A DNA stretch of 64,000 nt, from NCBI RefSeq assembly GCF_001463885.1, contig NZ_BBWQ01000020.1, positions 62,001 through 126,000 of the forward strand, given 5' to 3'. The notes below the pieces were generated by a model, which ran no database searches, was not told the DNA's origin, and saw only the letters and a list, made by a program, of their open reading frames with translations. Each line of letters starts with the position of its first letter. Position 1 is the stretch's first letter. Source of the DNA: Aureimonas altamirensis (GTDB lineage Bacteria > Pseudomonadota > Alphaproteobacteria > Rhizobiales > Rhizobiaceae). Positions 18,733-26,705 of this stretch are shown piece after piece. The translations under genes and the position numbers were made by a program.

Positions 18733-19673
18733 ATGTCACGCGGGCCCTGCTCGTTGCGGGTAGCCGTCGTTTCGGCCGCGCCGGTCAAGAGGTCGGATAA
18801 TGTCCGCGCGGCCGGTCCCAGCGCCTCGTCCCGACGGTGGGCGAGGTAGGCGCTCGATGTCATCTCGCCATCGCGGCCCAATGCGCTGACATCGAGACGC
18901 GCGAGCCTGCCCTGCTCCAGGTCCCGCTCGACGCGCCAAATGGGTAGCCGCCCCCAACCTGCTCCACCCAGGATAAGATCGTACTTAGTATCCTGGGTGT
19001 TGACGCGACAGGTCCGCGCGGACACCACGCCGAAATCGCGTCCTGCGGATATATCGGATGGATCCGTCAGGACGATTTGAAGATGGTCTGCAACATCCAT
19101 CGCCTCCAATGGACGGCCGGCGCGGCACGACGCAAGCGGATGCGTTGACGCCACCACGGCAACCTGCCTGACCGACGTCAGCGGCTCGAACCTGATCCGC
19201 GGGTCGCGAAACTCCTCGCCCACCATGATGGCAAGCGCACAGCGCTTCTTTCGCAAAGCGTCCAGTGGACCGCCCATGGCCTCGGCCCAGACCTGGATGG
19301 CGACGGCCGGAAAATCGTCTCGCATGCGTGAGATCGCGCGTGCAATGTCCTGCATGGGGTAGAGCGTGTCGACGGAAACGGCGAGCTCCGTTTCGACACC
19401 GCTGGCAAAACCCCGGGCCTCGGCGCGCAGCACGTCCACACGCAGAATGATGTCACGGGCGTTGCCCAGCAGCACGCGCCCCTGTGCGGTCAAAACCGGC
19501 CTGTGCCCGGACCGATCGAACAGTTCCACGCCGAGGGCCGCCTCCAGATTGGCAATAGCGACGCTTACTCCCGACTGGACGCGGGACAGTTTTCGAGCCG
19601 CCGAGCGAAAGCTGCCGCTGTCGGCAATCGTCACGAAGGTCCGGATCTGATCGAGAGTAAGAGCATCCAACAT
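18717..19673 (-). CDS. LysR-family transcriptional regulator
   Basis: This 318-residue regulator has an HTH at residues 1-60 (ALTLDQIRTFVTIADSGSFR, then SRVQSGVSVAIANLE) and a LysR substrate-binding domain. It starts at an ATG at 19673 and is divergent from wrbA at 19776. The gap contains the perfect palindrome CTTGATCAAG at 19684-19693, a possible binding site. It likely controls wrbA and the MFS gene translationally coupled to it. Confidence 0.9.
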   Translation of the reverse strand: MLDALTLDQIRTFVTIADSGSFRSAARKLSRVQSGVSVAIANLEAALGVELFDRSGHRPVLTAQGRVLLGNARDIILRVDVLRAEARGFASGVETELAVSVDTLYPMQDIARAISRMRDDFPAVAIQVWAEAMGGPLDALRKKRCALAIMVGEEFRDPRIRFEPLTSVRQVAVVASTHPLASCRAGRPLEAMDVADHLQIVLTDPSDISAGRDFGVVSARTCRVNTQDTKYDLILGGAGWGRLPIWRVERDLEQGRLARLDVSALGRDGEMTSSAYLAHRRDEALGPAARTLSDLLTGAAETTATRNEQGPRDIYLVV

Positions 19674-19775
19674 GATCGTTTCTCTTGATCAAGCCTATCC
19701 ATTTTATATCACTTATTGTGCTCGGCTGATCGGTGCAAACCTCTCCGGCAGATTGCAACCGAAGCGAGACCCCCA

Positions 19776-20402
19776 ATGACCAAGGTGCTGGTGCTTTACT
19801 ACTCCTCCTACGGACACATAGAGACCATGGCTCTGGCTGTGGCCGATGGCGCGCGCGCGGCGGGCGCGGAGGTGGCCATCCGACGCGTGCCGGAGCTTGT
19901 TCCCGAAGCTGTTGCCGAGAAATCGGGATACAAGGTCGACCAATCGGCCAACGTCGCAACCGTGGCGGAGTTGGCCGAGTACGATGCGATCATCATCGGC
20001 ACGCCCACCCGCTTCGGCACCATGGCATCGCAGATGAAGAATTTTCTGGATCGGGCCGGTGGGCTCTGGTTCGAGGACCGGCTGGTGGGGAAAGTGGGTA
20101 GCGTCTTTGCCTCCACCGGCAGCCAGCATGGCGGTCAGGAGACGACCATCCAGTCCACCCAGACCGTCCTTTTCCATCTCGGCATGATCATCGTCGGCCT
20201 GCCTTACACCTTCAAAGGCCAGATGCGGATGGACGAGATCACCGGCGGCACCCCCTATGGTGCATCAACCCTGGCCGATGACGGGCATGGCGGACACCGC
20301 GACGTCAGCGAAAACGAACTGGATGGCGCGCGCTTCCAGGGCCGGCATGTTGCGGAGATCGCGGCCGCCCTGGTCGCCGGCCGCACGCAACGGGCCGCGT
20401 GA
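19776..20402 (+). CDS. wrbA: NAD(P)H:quinone oxidoreductase, WrbA type IV
   Basis: This 208-residue flavodoxin-like enzyme reduces quinones by two electrons with NAD(P)H and FMN. The FMN phosphate loop is at the N-terminus ([12 protein letters not shown]), followed by [18 protein letters not shown] and the diagnostic [14 protein letters not shown] segment; the C-terminus has [12 protein letters not shown]. The ATG at 19776 fits the family start. Its TGA overlaps the ATG of the next gene (TGATG at 20400-20404), so it is translationally coupled to an MFS transporter. Confidence 0.95.
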   Translation: MTKVLVLYYSSYGHIETMALAVADGARAAGAEVAIRRVPELVPEAVAEKSGYKVDQSANVATVAELAEYDAIIIGTPTRFGTMASQMKNFLDRAGGLWFEDRLVGKVGSVFASTGSQHGGQETTIQSTQTVLFHLGMIIVGLPYTFKGQMRMDEITGGTPYGASTLADDGHGGHRDVSENELDGARFQGRHVAEIAAALVAGRTQRAA

Positions 20403-21601
20403 TGGACACGGCATCGGCAAAGAGAGTGGGAAATTCGAACTGGATTGCCGTGACCGTGATTGTCGGGAGCGGGATTGCAGCCGCCCTGCAGGCCGGCAAA
20501 GCCGCGATTGCGGCGCCGTTGCTGCAATCCGATCTTGGCATCGGCCTGACGGCAATCGGATGGCTGGCCGGCGTTTTTGCCCTAACCGGGTTTATCGGCG
20601 GCATTCCTGCCGGCGCGTGCGTGGCGCGCTTCGGTGCGCGGCGCATGCTTATCATCGGACTTCTGGTCACCGCGGCCGGCGGCACCCTCGGCGCGACCCT
20701 ACCGGGGTTGCCCGGCCTGTTTGCGGGCCGCGTCATCGAGGGTGCAGGCTTCCTGCTGGTGACAGTCGCGGGGCCCTCATTGCTGGACGAGGTCGTGCAG
20801 GCTGCGCATCGTGATCTGGCTTTCGCACTATGGAGCTGCTTCATGCCGGTCGGCATGGCAGCGGCCATGGTGGCCGGGCCGCTGTTCCAGCAATGGCCCG
20901 TAATGTGGTTGGCAGGAAGCGCGTTGCCGCTGGTAATCTGCGCGATCGTGCCATTCGTCATTGCCGCAAGCGGGCAAGGACGGCCCCTGTCGCTCGATGG
21001 CCTGTGCCGGGATGCGTTGGCTGTCTCGCGCGACCGGAAATCCCTGGGATTGTCGCTCACCTTTGCGCTGTACAGCCTGATCTTCTTTGCCATGTTCAGC
21101 TTTTTGCCGGTGTTGCTCATGCAGCGGCTGGGGGTGACGCTCCAGATGGCAGGGCTGCTCAGCGCGCTGGCTTCGGCAGTCAATGTCATCGGCAATCTGA
21201 CAGCGGGCCTGTTGCTATCCAGGGGCCTGAGCAGGGCAATGCTGCTGGTTGGCGCCTTTGTTATTGTCGGCGTGGTCGGCTTCGGCATCTTTCTGCCCGG
21301 TCTGCCGGACACCGGCGTATTTGCTCTGTGCCTGGTGTTTTCCGCAGTCGGCGGCGTGATCCCGGCCATTCTGTTGTCATCCGCACCGATCGTCGCGCCG
21401 ACCGCAGGACTGGTGCCGATCGTTATGGGCCTGATCATGCAAGGCAATAATCTCGGCCAGATTCTGGGTCCGACGGCCATCGGCGCTGCGCTGGATCGGT
21501 TTGGATGGGGCGCTGCCGCATACATCGTGGCCGCTGCTGCATCGCTTGCGGTGGTTATTGTGCTCTCCACGCTGACACGACGCGACTTCACAGCCGCGTG
21601 A
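20402..21601 (+). CDS. MFS transporter
   Basis: This 399-residue major facilitator transporter has about 12 hydrophobic segments. The loop after the second segment (GACVARFGARRMLIIG) matches the GxxxDRxGRR-type motif. It is of the CynX/NarK-like branch by general look, but I cannot assign a substrate. It is coupled to wrbA by a 1-bp overlap, and the pair probably answers to the LysR protein at 18717. Export of a toxic quinone-like compound is one possible role. A GTG at 20399 is an alternative start. The zinc operon begins 80 bp later behind its own operator. Confidence 0.85.
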   Translation: MDTASAKRVGNSNWIAVTVIVGSGIAAALQAGKAAIAAPLLQSDLGIGLTAIGWLAGVFALTGFIGGIPAGACVARFGARRMLIIGLLVTAAGGTLGATLPGLPGLFAGRVIEGAGFLLVTVAGPSLLDEVVQAAHRDLAFALWSCFMPVGMAAAMVAGPLFQQWPVMWLAGSALPLVICAIVPFVIAASGQGRPLSLDGLCRDALAVSRDRKSLGLSLTFALYSLIFFAMFSFLPVLLMQRLGVTLQMAGLLSALASAVNVIGNLTAGLLLSRGLSRAMLLVGAFVIVGVVGFGIFLPGLPDTGVFALCLVFSAVGGVIPAILLSSAPIVAPTAGLVPIVMGLIMQGNNLGQILGPTAIGAALDRFGWGAAAYIVAAAASLAVVIVLSTLTRRDFTAA

Positions 21602-21617
21602 ACACACCGGAGCGCCG

Positions 21618-21645
21618 TTGACGTAATGTAATAACATAACATAGT
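21618..21645 (+). promoter_or_regulatory. Promoter with Zur-like operator ahead of the zinc operon
   Basis: A -35 box TTGACG (21618-21623) and a -10-like CATAGT (21640-21645) are 16 bp apart. Between them lies GTAATGTAATAACATAAC (21623-21640), an imperfect palindrome in which 7 of 9 base pairs match. AT-rich palindromes built around ATGT...ACAT-type halves are characteristic of alphaproteobacterial Zur boxes. A repressor bound here would block RNA polymerase, so the operon should be switched on by zinc limitation. Confidence 0.72.
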
Positions 21646-21681
21646 GATGCGCCCAGCCGCGATATCGAGACGTTGGAGCGC

Positions 21682-22617
21682 ATGGCCTTCTCAAGACATA
21701 TCATTCGTGCCCTCGCCTTTGCGGCCGCTGTTGCGGCGTTTGGCGGGAATGCTCAAGCCAAGTCGCTTCGCGTTGTCGCCAGCTTCTCGATCATCGGCGA
21801 TTTCGCCGCCGTTGTGGGCGGCGACCGGATCGAACTTCAGACGTTGGTGGGCCCCAATGGCGACGCGCATGCGTATGAGCCGCGCCCAAGGGATGCGACG
21901 GCCCTTGCGCATGCAGATGTGATCCTGACCAACGGGCTGGAGCTGGAAGGCTTTCTGGATCGGCTGATTACCGCCAGTGGCACCAAGGGCCACGTCGCAA
22001 CGCTGACCGATGGCCTCCTGGCGATCGAAGAACCGGGTGGCGGCCATTACCATTTCGTCAATGGTGAAGCGATTTTCCATGCCGGCGCGCTGAATGCCCA
22101 TGCGTGGCAGTCCGTACCCAACGCCAAAATCTACGTGGCCAATGTCCGCGACGCATTCTGCCAGGCCGATGCAGCAGGATGCCAATCCTACACGGACAAT
22201 GCAGACGCCTATCTAGAGGCGCTGGACAGTCTGGACCGCGATATCCGCGACACTCTGAAAACGCTTCCGGACGATCGCCGCACCGTTGTCGTGGGGCACG
22301 ACGCCTTCGGCTACTTCCAACAGGAATACGGGATCCGCTTCCTGTCGCCGCAGGGCATTTCCACTGCGTCCGAAGCTTCGGCCGCCGACGTGGCGGGGCT
22401 GATCGAGGAGATGCGCCAAGCCGACGTCAAGGCGATCTTTGCGGAGAACATCAGCGACCCCAGACTGGTCGAGAGGATCGCATCGGAGGTCGGCGTGCAA
22501 CTTTCCGGCACCCTCTATTCCGATGCCCTGTCGCCGGCCGACGGCCCCGCGCCCGACTACATCACCATGATGCGGCACAATCTGGCACTGCTGGCGAAAG
22601 CCCTGTCGGCCGGTTGA
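21682..22617 (+). CDS. aztC: Zinc ABC transporter substrate-binding protein AztC
   Basis: This 311-residue periplasmic protein belongs to cluster A-I of metal-binding proteins. A signal peptide ends at GGNAQA (about residue 26). The zinc ligands can be placed as His63 (DAHAYEP), His140 (NAHAWQS), His206 (VGHDAF) and Asp281 (YSDAL), the H-H-H-D set of AztC, with a short His-containing loop before His140. The ATG at 21682 has GGAG upstream; a TTG at 21673 is less likely. It lies behind a Zur-like operator and before aztD. No aztA (ATPase) or aztB (permease) gene is nearby. Confidence 0.92.
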   Translation: MAFSRHIIRALAFAAAVAAFGGNAQAKSLRVVASFSIIGDFAAVVGGDRIELQTLVGPNGDAHAYEPRPRDATALAHADVILTNGLELEGFLDRLITASGTKGHVATLTDGLLAIEEPGGGHYHFVNGEAIFHAGALNAHAWQSVPNAKIYVANVRDAFCQADAAGCQSYTDNADAYLEALDSLDRDIRDTLKTLPDDRRTVVVGHDAFGYFQQEYGIRFLSPQGISTASEASAADVAGLIEEMRQADVKAIFAENISDPRLVERIASEVGVQLSGTLYSDALSPADGPAPDYITMMRHNLALLAKALSAG

Positions 22618-22683
22618 GGCCGGGTGGGCTGCCCGGCTCCACACACCCCCCTTTTCTTCCCACGCATATCGAGGATGCGAACT

Positions 22684-24501
22684 ATGTTGCGAAGACTAAG
22701 CTGCGCGACGGGCATCGCGCTCATTCTGGCAGGTACCGGCATGGTGCATGCAGAGGACGGGCACGACGACGTCACCCTTTTCCGCGTTTTCGTTGCCGAT
22801 CATGCGGAGCCCCGCATCACGGCGTTCGATCTTACAGAGCCCGCCAATCGCTGGAGCTTCCAGACGACAGGGCAGAGCCGGCTCTATCCCATCGACAATG
22901 GTACGGCCATCGCCGCCGTCCAGTCCGATGCCGATGCGGTTCATTTCCTGCGCAGCGGCGTCACGCTCAGCGCGCACGGAGATCATTCCGACATCGAGAT
23001 AGCGGACCCGGCCAGCCTGCCGCAAACCCTGTCCGGGCCGCGGCCTTTCCACCTGATCGATCATGGCGGCAAGGTCGTCATCAACTTCGATGGCGGGGGA
23101 TATGCCGGCATTCTCGACGCGCATGCCTTGTCGGATGGCGCGCTTGAGGAGCGACGCCTGCCGCAGGCACGCGCGCATCACGGCTATGTCGCGCCGATCG
23201 GCAATGGCTGGGTCACCAGCGTTGCCTCCGATGCGCCGGTCGAGGGCGATGCCGCGCCGTCTCGCATCGGCCTTCAGCCAGTGGACGGGGATGGCAAGCC
23301 GACCGGCGAGGTCGCAGCCTGCACCGCCATCCACGGCGAGGCGTTTTCCGGCGCCTATCTGGCAACCGGCTGCAAGGAAGGCATCCTGACGGTGACCGCC
23401 GGTGAAAACGGGCCGGCCTTCAAGATGCTGGACTACCCGGCCGACCTGCCCTCGGGGCAAAGCACCGGAACGCTGCTCGGATCGACCGCGATGCAGGTTT
23501 TCCTGGGCAACTACGGTGCCAAGGGACTTGTGGTGATCGACCCGGTCGATACGCCGCACCTGCGCTATGTCGAGCTGCCATTCCGCCGCATCGACTTTAC
23601 CCTCGATCCGGCCAATGCCCGCTTCGCCTACGTGTTGACCGAGGACGGAACCTTGCACCAGTTCGACATGCTGGAAGCGAAGGTGACGGCAAGCGCGCGC
23701 GTTACCGAGCCCTATTCGATGGACGGACATTGGAGCGATCCGCGCCCGCGCCTTGCCATGGCGGGCGACGAAGTGGTGATGAGCGACCCGAAGGCCGGCC
23801 TGATCCGGCGCATCGCAAAGGCCGACCTTAAGGAAATCGGCACGATTGCCGTAGACGGCATGCCCTTCAACATCGCTGTCGTCGGCGGAAGCGGCGTCGT
23901 CCACGACCATGCCGACCACGACCACGCGGGCCACGACCACGCAGGCCACGCGCACAGCCATGGCGACCCCCAGATCTACAAGGGCTATTTCGAGGATGCC
24001 CAAGTCGTGGATCGCCCCCTGTCGGACTACGCCGGAGACTGGCAGTCGGTCTATCCCTACCTGCAGGACGGGACCCTGGACCCGGTCTGGGCGCATAAGG
24101 CGGAGGGCGGCACGATGAGCGCCGACGCGTACCGCGCCGAGTACGAGACCGGCTATCGCACCGATGTCGAGCGCATCACCATCGAAGGCGACAGGGTGAC
24201 GTTCTACCGCGACGGCAAGCCCATCGGCGGCACCTACGTGTATGACGGACTGGAGATCCTGACCTACAAGAAGGGCAATCGCGGCGTGCGCTTCATCTTC
24301 CAGAAGACGGCCGGCGATGACGACGCACCGCAATTCATCCAGTTCAGCGATCACAAGATCGCTCCGGAAAAGACCGATCACTTCCACCTGTATTGGGGCA
24401 ATGACAGAGCCGCGCTTCTGGAAGAGGTCACGAACTGGCCGACCTACTATCCCTCAAGGCTCGACGCCGACCAGATCGTAGAGGAGATGCTGGCTCACTA
24501 A
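22684..24501 (+). CDS. aztD: AztD zinc metallochaperone fused to a ZinT domain
   Basis: This 605-residue secreted protein has two parts. Residues 1-24 form a signal peptide; about 25-400 form the AztD beta-propeller, a periplasmic chaperone that hands zinc to AztC. A His/Asp-rich linker at about 406-426 (repeats of DHDHAGH) leads into about 180 residues matching the whole of ZinT, with LSDYAGDWQSVYPYLQ near its start and NWPTYYPSRL near its end. The ZinT zinc ligands are His557, His566 and His568, with the same spacing as His167/176/178 of E. coli ZinT. Separate AztD proteins stop near 400 residues, so this is a fusion. It is 66 bp after aztC. Confidence 0.9.
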   Translation: MLRRLSCATGIALILAGTGMVHAEDGHDDVTLFRVFVADHAEPRITAFDLTEPANRWSFQTTGQSRLYPIDNGTAIAAVQSDADAVHFLRSGVTLSAHGDHSDIEIADPASLPQTLSGPRPFHLIDHGGKVVINFDGGGYAGILDAHALSDGALEERRLPQARAHHGYVAPIGNGWVTSVASDAPVEGDAAPSRIGLQPVDGDGKPTGEVAACTAIHGEAFSGAYLATGCKEGILTVTAGENGPAFKMLDYPADLPSGQSTGTLLGSTAMQVFLGNYGAKGLVVIDPVDTPHLRYVELPFRRIDFTLDPANARFAYVLTEDGTLHQFDMLEAKVTASARVTEPYSMDGHWSDPRPRLAMAGDEVVMSDPKAGLIRRIAKADLKEIGTIAVDGMPFNIAVVGGSGVVHDHADHDHAGHDHAGHAHSHGDPQIYKGYFEDAQVVDRPLSDYAGDWQSVYPYLQDGTLDPVWAHKAEGGTMSADAYRAEYETGYRTDVERITIEGDRVTFYRDGKPIGGTYVYDGLEILTYKKGNRGVRFIFQKTAGDDDAPQFIQFSDHKIAPEKTDHFHLYWGNDRAALLEEVTNWPTYYPSRLDADQIVEEMLAH

Positions 24502-24570
24502 GGCCAGGGCCTCCAGCGCGCCCGGCTCCTATCGCCAAAAGATACAGGCCGGGCGCGACAAATATATACT

Positions 24571-24597
24571 CGTCATACCAGTTGACGGGGTGATGAC
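24571..24597. promoter_or_regulatory. Inverted elements upstream of apnO, candidate GntR sites
   Basis: The 270-bp gap before apnO contains CGTCATACC (24571-24579) facing GGTGATGACG (24589-24598). GGTGATGAC (24589-24597) is the exact complement of GTCATCACC at 29281-29289, upstream of oiaX. TGGTATGAC-type half-sites are typical of FadR-subfamily GntR regulators, and such a regulator is encoded at 28525-29238. A common regulator for both promoters is inferred. Confidence 0.45.
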
Positions 24598-24771
24598 GTA
24601 CCGTGATATAGAGACCCTGCTGGGAGGCAGGGTCCACGCGGTATCGCCGCATTGGCCGGAAGTTCGCTTCGGTCCGCAGCGCGCAAGCGCAAACGGGCCA
24701 ATCCTTTGCCTCTCCGCAGTCATGCTTGGCGGCCAACGCGCCGCGACGCTGCCAGAGGAAAGGAATTCGAC

Positions 24772-25599
24772 ATGACTTCGATCGCCCTGTTCGGCGCCGG
24801 TGGCAAGATGGGCTACCGTCTGGCCAGCAATTTAAAAGGCTCGCGCTTCGACGTGCGCCACGTCGAGCCCAGCGAGGCCGGCGCAAAGCGCCTCAAGGAC
24901 GGTCTGGGCTTCGATTGCGTGCCCGCGGAAGCCGCGCTCGACGGCGCCGAAGTGGTGGTGCTGGCCGTACCGGACACGCTGATCGGCAAGGTTGCCAACG
25001 GCATCGAGAAAAGCCTGAAGCCCGGCACCATCGTCGTCGTGCTGGACGCGGCGGCCCCGTTTGCCGGCCACTTGCCCAACCGCCCCGACCTGACCTACTT
25101 CGTCACCCATCCGTGCCATCCGCCGATCTTCAACGACGAGACGGAGATGGACGCCAAGCGCGACTTCTTCGGTGGCATCGCCGCCAAGCAGCACATCACG
25201 TCGGCCCTGATGCAGGGCCCCGACGAGCATTATGCGCTGGGTGAGGAAGTCGCCAAGGTGATCTGGGCGCCGGTCATGCGCTCGCATCGCGTGACCGTGG
25301 AGCAGATGGCCCTTCTGGAGCCCGGCCTGTCCGAAACCGTCTGCGCCAGCCTGCTGGTTGCGATGAAGGAAGCCATGGACGAGGTCGTGGCACGCGGCGT
25401 GCCGAAGGAAGCCGCACGCGACTTCCTTCTCGGCCACATGAACGTGCTCGGCTCGGTGATCTTCGAGGAGACACCCGGCGTGTTCTCCGACGCCTGCAAC
25501 AAGGCGATCGAGTTCGGCAAGCCGATGCTGATGCGCGACGACTGGAAGCGCGTCTTCGAACCGGAAGAGCTGGCCGCCTCCATCCGCCGCATCACCTGA
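24772..25599 (+). CDS. apnO: D-apionate oxidoisomerase
   Basis: This 275-residue NAD-dependent enzyme should convert D-apionate to 3-oxo-isoapionate. It has an N-terminal Rossmann site (ALFGAGGKMGYRL) and a C-terminal domain of the phosphogluconate-dehydrogenase-like PGDH_C type, with the characteristic YFVTHPCHPPIFNDETEMDA and VIWAPVMRSHRVTVEQMA segments of ApnO. A strong GAGGAAAGG site precedes the ATG. It is followed by apsD and apnL, the other upstream enzymes of apiose catabolism, which makes the family assignment firm. Confidence 0.92.
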   Translation: MTSIALFGAGGKMGYRLASNLKGSRFDVRHVEPSEAGAKRLKDGLGFDCVPAEAALDGAEVVVLAVPDTLIGKVANGIEKSLKPGTIVVVLDAAAPFAGHLPNRPDLTYFVTHPCHPPIFNDETEMDAKRDFFGGIAAKQHITSALMQGPDEHYALGEEVAKVIWAPVMRSHRVTVEQMALLEPGLSETVCASLLVAMKEAMDEVVARGVPKEAARDFLLGHMNVLGSVIFEETPGVFSDACNKAIEFGKPMLMRDDWKRVFEPEELAASIRRIT

Positions 25600-25664
25600 G
25601 TTCGGTTGATCTCCAGGCTCTGCCGCCCCGCCGGCAGAGCCATTCCTGCGCGGAGGACGTAAGA

Positions 25665-26705
25665 ATGGGAAATGCCGGAAACAGGCTGCAAGGCGCGCTG
25701 ATCGGATGCGGCTTCTTCGCCGTAAACCAGATGCACGGATGGGCCGATATCGCCGATGTCGACATCGTGGCCGTCTGCGACCGCGATGCCGGCCGCGCGA
25801 AGGCCATGGCCGAACGCTTCGCCGTGGCCAGGGTCTATGACGATGCCGCGGCGATGATGCGTGCGGAAACGCTCGATTTCGTCGATATCGCGACGACGCC
25901 GCCCAGCCACCGCGCTTTGGTGGAGCTTGCGGCGGCCCACCGCATTCCCGCCATCTGCCAGAAGCCCTTCGCCCCACGGCTGGACGACGCACGCGCGATG
26001 GTGGCCGCCACGCAGCAGGCCGGCACAAGGCTGATGGTGCACGAGAATTTTCGCTGGCAGTCGGCCATCCGGGCGGCGGCGGCGGCCCTGCAATCCGGCA
26101 GCATCGGCAGGCCCTTCTTTGGGCGTGTCTCGTTTCGCTCTGCCTTCGACGTCTATGCCGCACAGCCCTACCTTGCCACGGGCGAGCGGTTCATCATCGA
26201 GGATCTCGGCATCCACGCGCTGGATGTCGCACGCTATTTGTTCGGCGACGTTTCCGGCGTCACGGCCCGGATCGCCCGCGTCAATCCGGCGATCCGGGGC
26301 GAGGACGTCGCCACGATGATGCTCGACCACGCCAGCGGCGTCACAAGCATCGTCGACTGCTCCTACGCCACGCGGCTGGCCGAAGAGCATTTCCCCCAGA
26401 CGCTGATCGAGATCGATGGCGCAGACGGCACGATCCGGCTGGATGCGGGCTATCGCCTGACGGTGACCACGCCAGGCGGCAGCCGCGCCGAAGACGTATC
26501 GCCGACGCTCCTGCCTTGGGCCGAGCGGCCATGGCACAACATCCAGGAAAGCGTTCTTGCGATCCAGCGGCACTGGGTAGACTGCCTGCGCGCCGACACC
26601 CAACCGGAAACATCCGGGGCCGACAATCTGAAGACGCTGGCGCTTGTCGAGGCGGCCTATCTCAGCGCCGCTGAAGGCCGCTCCATCGATCCGGATACGC
26701 TGTGA
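25665..26705 (+). CDS. apsD: D-apiose dehydrogenase (Gfo/Idh/MocA family)
   Basis: This 346-residue oxidoreductase should oxidise D-apiose to D-apionolactone with NAD+. It shows the Gfo/Idh/MocA fold: nucleotide motif GALIGCGFFAVNQMHGW, a QKPF motif in place of the common EKP, and the catalytic-face segment IEDLGIHALDVARYLFG. The assignment as ApsD rests on overall resemblance plus its place between apnO and apnL; the family is broad and close paralogues act on other sugars. Its stop overlaps the GTG start of apnL (GTGA). Confidence 0.85.
   Translation: MGNAGNRLQGALIGCGFFAVNQMHGWADIADVDIVAVCDRDAGRAKAMAERFAVARVYDDAAAMMRAETLDFVDIATTPPSHRALVELAAAHRIPAICQKPFAPRLDDARAMVAATQQAGTRLMVHENFRWQSAIRAAAAALQSGSIGRPFFGRVSFRSAFDVYAAQPYLATGERFIIEDLGIHALDVARYLFGDVSGVTARIARVNPAIRGEDVATMMLDHASGVTSIVDCSYATRLAEEHFPQTLIEIDGADGTIRLDAGYRLTVTTPGGSRAEDVSPTLLPWAERPWHNIQESVLAIQRHWVDCLRADTQPETSGADNLKTLALVEAAYLSAAEGRSIDPDTL

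Noticed and set aside
23898-23965. Short tandem repeat (DHDHAGH-coding) taken as a CRISPR-like or microsatellite array
   Set aside because: It is an in-frame His-rich linker in the AztD-ZinT protein and the repeats are too few and short for an array.
24502-24771. A further gene between aztD and apnO
   Set aside because: Short frames in both directions have no ribosome site or protein-like composition; the stretch is better explained as the apnO control region.
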